Of a stretch of DNA of 64,000 nt, positions 1-11,664 are shown piece by piece; the first letter of the stretch is position 1; each line of letters opens with the position of its first letter. The translations under genes were made by a program, and so were the position numbers. The DNA comes from Gerris lacustris (taxonomy: Eukaryota > Arthropoda > Insecta > Hemiptera > Gerridae). The stretch spans positions 67,024,043 through 67,088,042 of the forward strand of contig OX578281.1 in the NCBI GenBank assembly GCA_951217055.1, read 5' to 3'. The notes beneath the pieces are model-generated. The model was not told the DNA's origin, made no database searches, and worked only from the letters and a program-made list of their open reading frames with translations.

Positions 1-825
1 TTATTAATAATTTTATTTTTGATAACTTCTATATTTTTTGCAACAGGCAACACTGTACCTGATAAGAAATCACAATAATATACGATAATATCTTTATATT
101 ATTATTTATTGATTATTCACAATAATGTTCTTTAAATCTAAATCAATTTTCTTCTTTCTTAATCGATTTTTTTCTTCCTCTTTATTTCTGAGTTTGATTT
201 GTTACTTTTTTATTTCTGTTTTATTTGTTACTTTCCTTATTTCTGGATTTTAGTTCTTACTTTTTTGTGAATTATTATTTGTACTATTACCTCTCTCGGA
301 TTGTTTTTGGCAATTTTCTCTTTGGTAAATTAAATTTCCTGGTATTATTAAAAACATGGATAACAACACGAATTCAAAATTAGGAAGAAATTATAAAAAT
401 AATGAGATTCTAAGATAAGTTTTCCTTAAAATATAATGGGGAAAAGCAAACTAGAAATTCGTTAATATTATTTTGATTAATCATTTTTATAATAAAAAAA
501 TAAATATTAGGTTTGTTCCAACCCCATTATTTGTAGCGTTCTTTGCATTTGCATCATCGCATGGTGAATGGTACAAAATCAAAATTGTTGTGTGACAGTT
601 GTGACTATAATTCGTATTGTATAAAAACAAACAAAACAGGAAACCTAACAGATTGGAAACCTTCTTGTTGTTGTTATTCGTGAGAGTAACTGCGCATGTC
701 ATACAAACTAGAAATGGGTATTGTCTTAGCACCCGACTGTACTGACTTCGGCACTACTCGGAAGTTCCGATTTTTAACGAAGTTAAGCTTTCCGTTTCTC
801 CCGTGTTCATGACTTCTTGGTCTAC
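1..825. other. AT-rich stretch without a recognised gene
   Basis: No reading frame here looks coding. The one notable item is the 16-base end motif TTAGGTTTGTTCCAAC at 507-522. Variants of it recur at about 52361 and 61921, where they form ends of small inverted-repeat elements, so this is probably a decayed copy of that family running to about 730. Confidence 0.4.
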
Positions 826-1525
826 CTCTAACTATTTATACTTATCGCAGTTAAGGCAAAATTGAAAGAAAATAATTTGTTTTATCATTGAAGCGAGCGT
901 CTTGCAACAAATATGTATTGAATATTGAGAGATAGTTATTCATGATGAGTTGATAGCCGTCACAAAAACAACCGTCACAAAATCGACCGATGACAATAAC
1001 TTGAGTAAAAGTTGACCGATTTAGTTAAAATTTGGTACACATGTTCATTTTACCAATGCCCAGGACGACTTCGTTGGACAACGTTATCCGCCTAAGCGTT
1101 CGCGCGCAACGCTTGCGAAAACTTAAAATGAAAAATTGGAATTTTAGGACGGGAAAATTTTTTTAACTTTAAATCTATTCAATGAGACAAACTACTTTTT
1201 AAAATTTAAAAAAGGAGTAGGCCGGGACGTGAGGGAATAGTCATGTTCCCTAACTACTCAGCTCTTTACTACAATCATCCTCTTTAAATATCTTTATCAA
1301 TATTCGATACTTATATATTGCAAGACGCTCACTTCAATGATAAAAAATAGGCTTTTCTTTTAATTTTGCCCTAACTCCCCTAAGTATAAATAGTTAGTTA
1401 CTTTTATTTTTGTCTCTTTTCTAACTCCACCATGTATAAGTAGATAGCATCGCATATTTGGCAGAGTGATTTTATAATTTATATTTAATGAAAAGCGTAA
1501 GGAACTTCTGGTGTCCCACGACACA

Positions 1526-1530
<5 letters not shown>
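826..1530. mobile_element. Non-autonomous TIR element (family A, copy 1)
   Basis: A subterminal inverted repeat pairs about 826-920 with about 1316-1400. Both arms carry a TGAAGCGAGCGTC-type motif (complement GACGCTCACTTCA) next to TTGCAA. The interior, with ACTTGAGTAAAAGTTGACCG at about 1001 and a GTTCGCGCGCAACGCTTGCG segment near 1095, is shared with copies at 10068-11116 and 25981-26945 and with the related elements at 29255-30009 and 53990-54733. The right part ends in AAGGAACTTCTGGTGTCCC, matching the right ends of the other copies. The left terminus is not clear. No transposase frame is present, so the element would depend on a transposase encoded elsewhere. Confidence 0.65.

Positions 1531-1573
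<43 letters not shown>
1528..1573. repeat. Poly-T run (about 46 T)
   Basis: An uninterrupted T homopolymer directly follows the family A element and leads into a short CT-rich stretch. It could be the poly-A tail of a minus-strand retrotransposed sequence, but nothing recognisable lies beside it. Confidence 0.9.
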
Positions 1574-1803
1574 CTCTCTCTCTTTCTCGACTATTATTAA
1601 GAAAGTGTGGACAATTATTATTTATGTTGGTTATGGATGGAGAGACATTTTGTATGATTACCCCGCTACAAAATCACACATCGTTTAAAAGCCCCCAGAT
1701 TTTTAATACTCAATCAAATCCTACATTGTATTGGCTGGAATAGTTTAAATAGAGCCCGGACTAACCGGGTACCATAATTAGTAAGTCCATGAAAGGACCT
1801 TAT

Positions 1804-2340
1804 GCCATTTATTGATTTGTTGATCTTTATTTAGTTATTTATATATTATTTATTACAGTGTTGTATTTAATTACTTTAAAATGCTGTTATCATAGAAGAC
1901 ATAAATAAACAAACCATTATTTTCGCTCTCTTCAACATAACTGAGTTTTATTATGAAGTTATGAAACATAAATAAACACATAAACACATAAATAAACAAA
2001 CCATTATTTTCGCTCTCTTCAACATAACTGAGTTTTATTATGAAGTTATGAAACATAAATAAACACATAAACACATAAATAAACAAACCATTATTTTCGC
2101 TCTCTTCAACATAACTGAGTTTTATTATGATTTAAGTTATAATAAATAATATAGAATAGCGTTTATTAATATATTACATGGTGTCAGGAAGAAAACAAAG
2201 ACGATAAAAATATTATTGAATGATAATATTCTTTATTTATTTATGTCTCTATGGTAACAACATTGTAAAGAAATTAAATACAACACTGTCATAAATAATA
2301 TATTTATAACTAAATAAAGATCAATAAATCAATATATAAA
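1804..2340. mobile_element. Foldback element with 87-bp internal tandem repeats
   Basis: Arms of about 108 bp at 1804-1910 and 2233-2340 are inverted copies, for example TTTATTGATTTGTTGATC on the left against GATCAATAAATCAATATA on the right. Seven-base direct repeats, ACCTTAT, flank the element at 1797-1803 and 2341-2347 and look like a target-site duplication. Between the arms is a tandem array with an 87-bp period starting at 1899, 1986 and 2073 (2.7 copies). The array overlaps the inner edge of the left arm, so it may have grown from arm sequence. No coding function is apparent. The periodic minus-strand frame here simply reads the 29-codon repeat. Confidence 0.75.
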
Positions 2341-4035
2341 ACCTTATTCTTATTGAACCCATCTAATGAAATCATCTATAAAAGGAAATTCATTATTAAG
2401 AGATTTAATTACCTCTTAAGAATAAATCATTTATCATTCATCACAATCATAATGACGGACAGATTTCCTTCTTTAAGCTCTATAAGTCGGTACTTAGTTC
2501 ATAATTGCAAATGGAGAATTTAAATTAATTGTTTTTAACGTTAGTAGACAACAAAAAAACACATTGTTGTCCTCTGAAGGATTTTAAATTTATCATCTGT
2601 TGGTAGTAATCATTTAAGAATATTATTTGATCAATTACTTATGGCGTATGGATCTTTTTCATCTTTTTCATCTTTTTCATTCAGCCTTCATTTCCCATTC
2701 ATACATGAGAGTTTTTGAATTATTCATTGACACATGGAAATACTTATTTAAAATATCATCTAATAACTTCCCTATTCCCTACACGATTATATTGATTACT
2801 AATGACAATGATAACAGCAATGTTCTGTGAAATGAGCTCTTCAATTTAATAGTGAGTACTTGGAATAAATCTGGAATGTTTGACAACCTTGTGACGAAAA
2901 TATGTGTTTCCTCCAGAAGGGAGAAAACATTAACTTTCCACCCTAGTTTATAGGGAGGAAAGCATCCCATTACAGCCTAGTTGTGAAAATCGTGGCGGAA
3001 AGTAGAAATCGTGGTGGAAAGTGGACAGTAGAGCCAACCTATTATTCTTTGAATTAATAGAAACCTATCTGCGCAGTTCCATGAGCCAATAAAGACTCGT
3101 AGGACTAGCAACAATTTTACAAGAAAAATACATCACTTATCAGCTGGGCGTTAGAGATCTTATTTAAGACTTTTCCTAAAATAAAGTACTAAACGACCAA
3201 AAAAAGTTAAAAGAAAGAACAGATATAAAGTCATAAGAGATATATAAAATGAAATAATATAGAACAGTCCTAATTTAGTTATTTAATTTTTGATGGGATT
3301 TATGTTAAATACAAGTTCTTTTATATCTAATACATTAATTTCTTCTAGCCGGGATGACATTGGCAATGTCATGAAGCTTTACGTAATATGGTTAGAAAAA
3401 AGGCAAAATATCGCTCTTAAATGCTATATTAATGAATAGGATTTAGACATTTCTTATGTTTCTGTGCTTGATAATAGAAATAGAAGTAGTTGACCATGAA
3501 AAAAATAAAATAAAAGTCATTCTAACTAGTTCAGAAGAACTTCTATTAGAAGGAAATTCCAATCTTTCCAAAATTAATATCAAGTCCATTAAATAAAATT
3601 ATCAATAAATGCCCACAGAAAAAGCTTTTAAAATTTAAATCAATTGATAAACAGATATTTAACAGAAGTATTAAGTAATCATCGTCAAAAGAGCTAATCA
3701 ATAGCCGGAAATGCCAAGGAATTTTTTTTTTATTAAAAAATCAACGTAATTCTTGTAGAGTTTATTTTCCACTTAAGTGTACTTGACATTGGGACTCTAT
3801 GCATTAAAAAGACATTGGCCGCATTTGAAGATGTCGACCTTAACCCATATTAAAGTGTTTAACCTGGCAGGAATGAACTTTTTTCCAAGCTATAGTGATG
3901 TGTTATGAAATAGGAAAAATACAAATATACGAATAAATAACTACTGTAATAGTAAAAAATTCTAAACTAAACGCGTATGAAAATTGACAATGATTTAGCT
4001 GATATTACTTGTCCCAAGAGATGACAACCATTTTA
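2341..4035. other. AT-rich intergenic stretch
   Basis: No gene, RNA or well-bounded transposon could be supported. There is a short TCTTTTTCA triplication near 2655-2685 and scattered A or T runs. Short open frames at 2627-2830 and 2779-2970 have no family resemblance and are treated as chance. Confidence 0.4.
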
Positions 4036-4044
4036 TTGCTTATA

Positions 4045-4982
4045 GTAACAACCTGTTTGAACAAATCTCTTTCATTTGTCTTAACAGATGAAAGCCAACG
4101 GTGCCAATTGATTGCGCTTTGTTTATAGTAACAACCTGTTTGAACAAATCCAAATCACTTTCATTTGTCTTAACAGATGAAAGCCAAAGCTATTGCCTAT
4201 TGATTGCGCTTTGCTTACAGTAACAACCTGTTTGAACAAATCCAAATCACTTTCATTTGTCTTAACAGATGAAAGCCAAAGCTATAACCTATTGATTGCG
4301 CTTTGCTTACAGTAACAACCTGTTTGAACAAATCCAAATCACTTTCATTTGTCTTAACAGATGAAAGCCAAAGCTATAACCTATTGATTGCGCTTTGCTT
4401 ACAGTAACAACCTGTTTGAACAAATCCAAATCACTTTCATTTGTCTTAACAGATGAAAGCCAAAGCTATAACCTATTGATTGCGCTTTGCTTATAGTAAC
4501 AACCTGTTTGAACAAATCCAAATCACTTTCATTTGTCTTAACAGATGAAAGCCAAGCTATTGCCTATTAATTGCGCTTTGCTTATAGTAACAACCCGTTT
4601 GAACAAATCCAAATCACTTTCATTTGTCTTAACAGATGAAAGCCAAAGCTATTGCCTATTGATTGCGCTTTGCTTATAGTAACAACCAGTTTGAACAAAT
4701 CCAAATCACTTTCATTTGTCTTAACAGATGAAAGCCAAAGCTATTGCCTATTGATTGCGCTTTGCTTATAGTAACAACCTGTTTGAACAAATCCAAATCA
4801 CTTTCATTTATCTTAACAGATGAAAACCAAAGCTATTGCCAATTGATTGAGCTTTGCTTATAGTAACAACCTGTTTGAACAAATCCAAATCACTTTCATT
4901 TATCTTAACAGATGAAAACCAAAGCTATTGCCAATTGATTGCGCTTTGCTTATAGTAACAACCTGTTTGAACAAATCACTTT
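4045..4982. repeat. 92-bp minisatellite, about 10 copies
   Basis: Units begin with GTAACAACCTGTTTGAAC at 4045, 4128, 4220, 4312, 4404, 4496, 4587, 4679, 4771, 4863 and 4955. The spacing is 92 bp except for an 83-bp first unit and one 91-bp unit. Each unit contains a near-perfect hairpin: CTTTCATTTGT, loop CTTA, ACAGATGAAAG, an 11-bp stem with one non-Watson-Crick pair. Units differ by a few substitutions, and three central units share a TTACA variant in place of TTATA, which suggests recent local amplification. No coding potential is seen. Confidence 0.95.
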
Positions 4983-6550
4983 CCCGCACTCCACTGTTCC
5001 AACTTAAGAACATAATTAATATACCTCTACTAGCCAGGTAACGTCGTAAAAGCTTGAAAGAAAAGTGGCAACACTAACTATAAAAAAAAAAACAGCTGGT
5101 GTAGTTGTTATTTTTGTTGAGTCTCAGTAGTCGTTGACTGTACTTTTATGTGTTATTTACAGATTAATAACTAACTGTAGGAAAGGTTTTATGAGCAACT
5201 TAAGCTTAAAGTGTCTTTGCTGCACTCCGAGAAATAATTCCGGCCTTGCCTGCTGCTCGTGCGTAAACATCTCAACTGCAGCAAAATTTACGCACTAGTT
5301 GCACAAATAACTATTTTGAATTTTGTGTTGTGAAGAGTTAATTTCGTAGTACTTTAAGTATAGTTTTTTGCTCACTTTCAATCACACTATATAAGTGAAA
5401 TTATTTTTAGCTTAGAATTCCTAACTCAGATTGTTATTATGAACTTTTCCTTACGTTATAGTCAGATATGGAAACAGATAAAAAAATGACCTACAAATAG
5501 TGTGGGAAAAGTTCTCAACAGCCTCCTATTTCTCTTTCTACATGTATCTGCATGTGTATATGTAACTACGCACATATTGGTATGGGAACAATCACATGCA
5601 TGTTAAAAATGTCACAAGCACGTGATAGTTTGTGATTGAGCAAATTTACTGTGATACACTGAATTATTATGATTTTACAGTCAGAAATACGGTAAAATCA
5701 ATTAATAAAAAAACGACGAGCCGTTTATTCCAAGAGGAATTAACCTTCAAAATGTATTAATTAAAAATAATAATTGAACAATCTACAAGGGTGAGAACTA
5801 TGTTTATTCATTGCAATATCTTTATTTCATTTATTCATGTACTAATCGCTATGAAATAATTATAACTTTTACTGCTAACCTCCTTTTCTTGCCTGAATAA
5901 ATGGCAAATCATGGCAGTTTAGCCAATCTTGTATAACATACTTTATATCCTCTTTATCCATATTTTAGTTACATATAAACTAAATTAAATTATTATTTAT
6001 AAGAAACAAAAATTATTTATTGAACAAAATAGTTTTATAATCGGTTTTAAATACATTTATAACAAAATGTTTTTAGTATTATGAATTATTTTATATTATC
6101 ATTGGAAAATCTCAAAATCTTGTCTAAAAATATAATATTTTATGTAGATCGCTATCTATTTAATGAATTTTACATAAACAATGTATTTTACATTTTGTTT
6201 AATGTAAAACAATAACTTTATGATTAATTTTATGTTTTCTTAAAACAAAAGACAAAATGTAGGCGAGAATTTTACATTTTAAATCTGTTTTTATTGCCCT
6301 TTTTAATTCCTTATTCAAAATACACGAAAAATATCAAAATGGAGTGAACTTATAGCTTTAGAAAAAAAGGGGGAAAGAAATTGTTTTTATTTTATTTAAA
6401 TTATTTAATTGCTCTGAAGTGTGCAAAATTGGCAATTATAGTCAACAATTAGTTAAATGAATGGTACTTTTTTAACTTAAGCACTCCCCTATATCCCTTT
6501 GTCCTAATAGCTATTTAGACAAACGAATATTTACAGAGTTGTATATATTC
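4983..6550. other. Intergenic stretch without a supported gene
   Basis: Mostly AT-rich. A short frame from ATG 5190 is unusually cysteine-rich (it includes KCLCCTPRN and ACCSC) and runs 35 codons; it is too short to call. The MITE-like motif CCTTTGTCCTAATAGCTATT lies near 6498. Confidence 0.35.
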
Positions 6551-7032
6551 AATGTAGACAGAAATAGTCACTCCACGTGAAATAAGTTTATTATTTTCAG
6601 AGCAGCTTTCAGCCACTATAGGGCCATCATCAGTGCCTGAACAAACAGTAATTAAAACTAATCAAAATGTTATAAAGGAAAACCGAGACAATAAAATGAA
6701 ATAAAAATTAAATCACAATCAGTAAAAAAAAAAATTAACAAAAAGGCAAGATCTCTTAAATAAAGGGTGGAAAATAAAACAAAAAGTAACAAGAAGACCA
6801 AATATAACATAAGCGGGGGGTTATACCCGCTTGCCTTTTTGTTAATTTTATATTTACTGATTGTGATTTAATTTTTATTTCGCTTAATTGTCTCTGTTTT
6901 CCTTTATAGCATTTTGATTAGTTTTAATTACTGTTTGTTCATCAGGCACTGATGATGGCCCTATAGTGGCTGAAAGCTGCTCTGAAAATAATAAACTTAT
7001 TTCACGTGGAGTGACTATTTCTTTCTACATTT
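6551..7032. mobile_element. Foldback element with hammerhead-like core, possibly Penelope-related
   Basis: Arms of about 190 bp, 6551-6750 and 6829-7032, are inverted copies ending in AATGTAGA and TCTACATT. Near the tip of each arm is a conserved core. In the right arm it reads CTGATGAT (6949-6956), GGCC, a short loop, GGCT, GAAA (6972-6975); the left arm has the complement at about 6605-6635. This order of CUGAUGA, stem and GAAA resembles the catalytic core of hammerhead ribozymes, which are known from terminal repeats of Penelope-like retroelements. An extra U follows CUGAUGA and no cleavage site was assigned. The spacer (6750-6828) has a G-run and no gene. Confidence 0.65.
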
Positions 7033-7201
7033 AATGATGACCTCCACTAACGCTTCATATTTTAATTTTTAGTATATATTCATAAATCGCCAGGAAGTGT
7101 AGTCACTGGACTACTTCTTCTTCATGTTGCTCCCGCCTTGTTAAACAATAACATCATTATCACTTGTTACAATGAAATTATGTGTAGTTGTGTTATTCAA
7201 T

Positions 7202-7226
7202 AAAAAAAAAAAAAAAAAAAAAAAAA
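7202..7226. repeat. Poly-A run
   Basis: About 25 A residues sit immediately left of the hAT element terminus. They may have obscured that element's original target-site duplication. Confidence 0.85.
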
Positions 7227-7228
7227 TA

Positions 7229-8075
7229 GGGGGTGCCCAACCTACGGCCCGCGGGCTGAGTGCGGCCCGCGAGCCGATTTTATGTGGCCCGCCGTGTTGC
7301 CATAAAAACGAAGAATTTACAAGCATTCAGAGAATCTAAAATATATTAATTTCCTAATGCCGAACAGCCCAGCTGATTTTGCCCAGCAACATTGGAGAAT
7401 GGGGAAAACAGAGATCTGTTGCCATTCTACAGCGCCTTGCCTAATGAAGATTTCAAAAACTTAAAAATGTTTGCTCGTACCATGTTCTCAGTGTTATGCT
7501 CGAATATGTCTCAGAGTTATGAAAATGTTTGCGTACAAACATTTTCAAAAATGAATTACATTAAATCAAAATTCCGGTCTTCCCTCACAGATGAACACTT
7601 AAAATCGTTATTAATGATTGGTACAACCATGTTTGAGCCTAAGAGGAAAGACATTTTAGCAGTTTTAACTATCTCACTGAAGCTAAGTTACATACAAACT
7701 TGATATTTTGATTAATAACTTTGTAAAATGAAAGACTAACTTTATTGTAATTCATACTGTTATTGTTGTATTTTTATACTTGTGTGGTTAATTACAATCA
7801 TTTTAATATATATTTAAGTGTTTTATTTTCTGCAAAGTAAAACTAGGCTAGTAACAGAAAAAAACTTTATTAACATGATGTTTCAGCAAAAATCAAAATG
7901 GAAAATTAACCTTCTAGGAAGCATAAAAACGTGTTTTATGAGGGTAAAAATTGTAACATTTTCTGTGGGAGGACCCCCCCCCCCCCCCCCCCCCGGTACA
8001 CCACCGGCCCCCGGCCCGCCCTCCCTTTGAATGTTGTCAATGTGGCCCTTGATTAAAAAAGGTTGGGCACCCCTG
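7229..8075 (+). mobile_element. hAT element of Charlie/Buster type, internally deleted
   Basis: The termini are inverted: GGGGTGCCCAACCTACGGCC on the left, and on the right the complement GGTTGGGCACCCCTG ending at 8075. The CAGGGGTGCCCAACC end is characteristic of Charlie-like hAT transposons. The interior is GC-rich at both ends (repeated GGCCCGC) and contains the 3' end of a transposase gene at 7392-7703. At about 0.85 kb it is too short for an autonomous copy. A clean 8-bp target duplication is not visible, probably because the left flank is a poly-A run. Confidence 0.8.
7392..7703 (+). pseudogene. hAT transposase C-terminal fragment (dimerisation domain)
   Basis: The 103-residue frame matches the C-terminal dimerisation region of Charlie-type hAT transposases, also found in the domesticated GTF2IRD2-like proteins. 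The recognisable parts are the LPFYSALPNEDFKNL start, the QTFSKMNYIKSK motif (about residues 48-60), and RSSLTDEHLKSLLMIGTT (about 62-80). It lies inside a DNA element with hAT-type inverted ends at 7229-8075, which supports the call. The BED zinc finger and the catalytic RNase H-like fold with its DDE residues are missing, so it cannot act as a transposase. The ATG at 7392 is probably just an internal methionine exposed by the deletion. No disabling mutation is seen within the surviving part, so the loss looks like one internal deletion rather than long decay. Confidence 0.8.
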
Positions 8076-8743
8076 GTCTAAATTACTACCTACATATTAA
8101 GATGAAGGGATATTTAGTCAAATGTACCCTGGGACAAAGGAATATCACACTTATATATTAATATACATACTAATATGAATATTATTTATACACTAAATAA
8201 ACTGTAGAACTCATTGTCCTATAGTTTTCTGTATAAGATTTAGTCTTTCACAATAAGAATCAATGTTAAGATGGCGTAGTAAAACTGCCCCAGGAGTCTC
8301 TATGAGTTACACACACTAAAACCTCTGAGACTCTTGTAGGGCAAACTATTGTTTAGTACCAAGGGGGGGGGGGGGGGTGCTAAAGTAAATAAGTGGAAAG
8401 TTAATAAAGAGTGGACTAACACTATATTGATAGCACGACCTTTTAAAGAAAGAGGATAAAAACTGAAATGCAGACGATCATAAGAAGAGCAGATGATTGG
8501 GGTTACAGCATTTTGAATAAAATAATTTGTAAATTTAAAAAAAAATAATATAATAAAGGCCCCAATCTATACCTTCAATCGTTTATATAAATTTTTATCC
8601 TATTTGTTTGGGAGTTCAAGCCATAAATTTAGTTGTAGTACACTGATAATTAATTTAAGCAATTGTTGACTGTAATTAAAAGTTTTTTCACTCCAGGAAC
8701 TCTTTAAGTTTATGATTAAAGTGGAAGTCATTTAGATTTAGAG
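8076..8743. other. Intergenic stretch with decayed MITE end
   Basis: Around 8104-8150 lies a decayed end of a dispersed repeat, AAGGGATATTTAGTC followed by GGGACAAAGGAATATCACAC. The same pair of motifs recurs near 49670, 50860 and 51165. A 13-base G run is at about 8365. No gene is seen. Confidence 0.5.
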
Positions 8744-9710
8744 CAGCGTTTCCTAACCTCGCGACAATATTTGAAATTATAAAGATAAATTAAAAAATAC
8801 TTTAAAAGAAAACGTAATATATATATAAATATGTTCAATGGAATTCAAATATGTACGAGTATATAAATTTAACTGAATAAAGTAAAAATAATAAAAATAT
8901 ATAAATAAGTCATAAGAATGAAGAAACGTTATAAAGAAAAGATATAAAATCGTATATTTGAAAGGTGGAAAAAAATAAGGGGTATTGAAACAAGGAGTAA
9001 TAAAACTTCCTTGAAGCTTGAATCTCTTTTCTTTAAACTTCCAACAATGGGATAACCAATGTGTGCAGTCCGCACACATAAGTTCAGAAATTATTTGGCG
9101 TTTATATAATACAAAAGAAGTAGATATGGGTATAAATGAATGTATGTTTGTGCGCATGTGGAAGAGAAACAATTGGGCGCAGAAGGTTGAAACTTATACG
9201 GGACCAACAATCGGCTAATTATGACCTACCATCCAAATTTCATTAAAATCGGATATGTTAGTTCGCTAAAATTGAGCGACAGACAGACACGGAAACAAAA
9301 ATGTTCCCTGATGTCTGAAACGGATTTCTGTCTTGGAATGTTTGAAATCAGAACCAATAAAAAAACTTTCTTTTTTCAGAATGATCACATAGCTTCCGTT
9401 ACCTTCGGTAAGCTTGAAAGAAATAAACAAATCAAGCGATGCTACTGCCACTAACCGTATTACGATGATCAGTGTATTCAGGTTTTTTTAAAAAAAAAAA
9501 AAAAAAATCAGCCTACAGTCCAGTATTGACCTCCTCCCTAATCCAGTAATGACATTATTAGAATTTAGCCTCTTGGGGCTATATGTATCCCTGCAATCCT
9601 TAGGGTGTGCAATAATATGTAGCAGTAGCACACTACATTCACGGAATGGTCGCGTAAATGTTAAGGAGAAATTTATAGGATCTCAGCATCAAAAAGGTTG
9701 GGAAACGCTG
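8744..9710. mobile_element. hAT-like TIR element enclosing a dispersed repeat
   Basis: Inverted ends CAGCGTTTCCTAACCT (8744) and AGGTTGGGAAACGCTG (ending 9710) are typical of hAT MITEs. Flanks ATTTAGAG (8736-8743) and ATTTAAAC (9711-9718) agree at six of eight positions, consistent with an aged 8-bp target duplication. The interior holds a segment (about 9120-9425) shared with 41045-41372 and the right edge of the window. The open frames inside fall in this repeat and show no protein-family resemblance. Confidence 0.65.
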
Positions 9711-10067
9711 ATTTAAACTAAAGTGAATGTTATTTAAATCACCTCCGTACAGAGCTTAAATTGTAGCTGTAGCATCGGAAAGAAGAAATAATGCTGCAAC
9801 TTAGCTTTCTAAATCTCCAAGATTTGATGGCTCGCGGGATTCTTTTGACTGTCTCGCAATACCAGTCGGCATTTAAAGACTGTCTTTCAGTTTTAAGTAT
9901 GAAATCCATTATACTCTTACGAAAACAATTGCACAATGAAGTATCGACTTGAAAGAGGTTTTATGTTTTTTTAATTTATTTTTGTTGTTTCTTGAATTAG
10001 TTTGGATGTCATTCCGAATTACTTTCGATGTATGCCTTTAAGAAAGACATCACGTTCTTTTTTTTTG
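9711..10067. other. Unassigned spacer between two elements
   Basis: No gene or bounded repeat was recognised. The open frame on the minus strand at 9739-9936 has no family signature. Confidence 0.35.
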
Positions 10068-11116
10068 GAACGAAGTTCCTTATGGCACGTTCTGGAGCCC
10101 GGTAATGAATCCAAAAAAAAACGACCAAAATCACCGTCACAAAAATCTACCGATGACGATAACTTGAGTAAAGATCGAGTTAGTTGAAATTTGGTACACA
10201 TGTTCATTTTACCAATGTCCAGGCTGAGTTCGTTGGAAAACTTTATCCGCACAAGCGTTCACGCGCAACGCTCGAGTAAACGTAAGCTTTAAAAAGACGG
10301 GAAAAAATGTTATTATGGAAGCCTGTTACTTGACTTGTTTATTTTTGTTATATGTCAAAATGTCACTTGGTTTAGTAAATATCGAAAATATAATCACGGT
10401 CATGTTAAAAGTAATATTGATCTGTGCTGACACTTATTTCAATATATTAGGTATATTATTATAATACTGCGTATTTAATCCAAGAAAAAATTCTAACATC
10501 ATCTATTTAATGAGACAAACAACTTTTTAAATATTTTTTTTAGTAAAACGAACACCGACACTGTTATGAAGTTATAAAGATCGCTAAATTTATTAAAGTG
10601 GACCCAAACGTTTAAAATAAAGAAAACAACGTTTTTACCGATATCTTCCGTTCTAACGTATGACGATTTTAATAAAACTTCTTACACATTGTCTAAAGTA
10701 CAATTGAAACAGGCATGTAAAATTTCAAGCAAAAGCTTTAGAGTAGGGAAGAGATATATTTTATAATATTTTAAATTAATAGGCCGCGTAGGTATAAAAC
10801 AGTCCTATTTCAATCCAACATCCTTTAACAAACATACTCTTTAACTATAAACTCATGATGATCAACTTTATATTCAATATATATTTATTGTAAGACGCCG
10901 CTTTAATGATACAAATAATGATTTTCTTTTAATTTTTCCTTAATTCTGCTTGGTACAAACAGTTCGTTACTTTTAATTTTGTCTCTTTTCTAACTCCACC
11001 ATGTATAAGTATTTAGCAATGTATACGTACTTAGCAGTGTGATTTTATAATTTATATTTAATGAAAAATATAAGGAACTTCATTCCTACCGGGTGTCCCG
11101 CGACACCACACGTATT
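10068..11116. mobile_element. Non-autonomous TIR element (family A, copy 2)
   Basis: The left end GGAACGAAGTTCCTTATG and right end ATAAGGAACTTCATTCC are inverted, and the right end is followed by GGTGTCCCGCGACACC, itself a near-palindrome. The interior shares ACTTGAGTAAAG, TTGGTACACATGTTCATTTT and CAAGCGTTCACGCGCAACGC with copies 1 and 3. No transposase is encoded. The target duplication is not obvious. Confidence 0.65.
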
Positions 11117-11494
11117 TTTTTTAAATAGTTATAATCTGATCAAGAAAAACAAATTTCTATGAGTATAATTTCACTGCGAAACAATCAACTATAATAAATC
11201 AGATTTTACTTGTTGGTTTTTCTTCATACTTCGTATTAGATAGAGCTAAAGCATTGGTTTCAGGCCTCACTAATCTAATCAATACATGCCACATGCCCTC
11301 AGCATTAATTTGACAATTAATTAGCATAATGTAATGAGATTAATGATTAATTACTTACATGTATGTAAGTAATTAATATGCATACTAAGAACAGATTAAA
11401 CGTATAGTAAACACTACCTTAATTAATAATCAATATCAAATTAATTAGCGTATATGGTTAATTAATTTTAATGTATAACAATAATTATTATTAG

Positions 11495-11656
11495 CAGTGG
11501 CGTAACTATGGGCCCACACGGGCCCGCATTGCGGGAGGGCCCCCACCCGAAATCAACGACGACGCAAGAGGTTTTTTTTTTGCTCATCAATTTTGTTTGA
11601 TGAGGGGCCCCCACAAAGTTCTTGCGGGGGCCCCCAATGCCCTAGCTACGCCACTG
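11495..11656. mobile_element. hAT MITE, 162 bp, with intact 8-bp target duplication
   Basis: Perfect flanking repeats ATTATTAG at 11487-11494 and 11657-11664 bracket an element with inverted ends CAGTGGCGTAACTA and TAGCTACGCCACTG. The inner part is GC-rich (GGGCCC blocks), in contrast to its surroundings. The 8-bp duplication and CAG...CTG ends fit a hAT-derived MITE. Confidence 0.9.
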
Positions 11657-11664
11657 ATTATTAG

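Noticed and set aside
1871..2086. Periodic frame with a 29-residue repeat
   Set aside because: The 87-bp tandem repeat is a multiple of three, so any open phase stays open.
4045..4982. CRISPR array
   Set aside because: The units are contiguous tandem repeats without unique spacers, in a eukaryotic context.
5190..5297. Short cysteine-rich frame (MSNLSLKCLCC...)
   Set aside because: 35 codons, no signal peptide, no partner exon; could be chance.
7818..8030. Frame ending in a proline-rich tail
   Set aside because: The prolines come from a C homopolymer inside the hAT element end.
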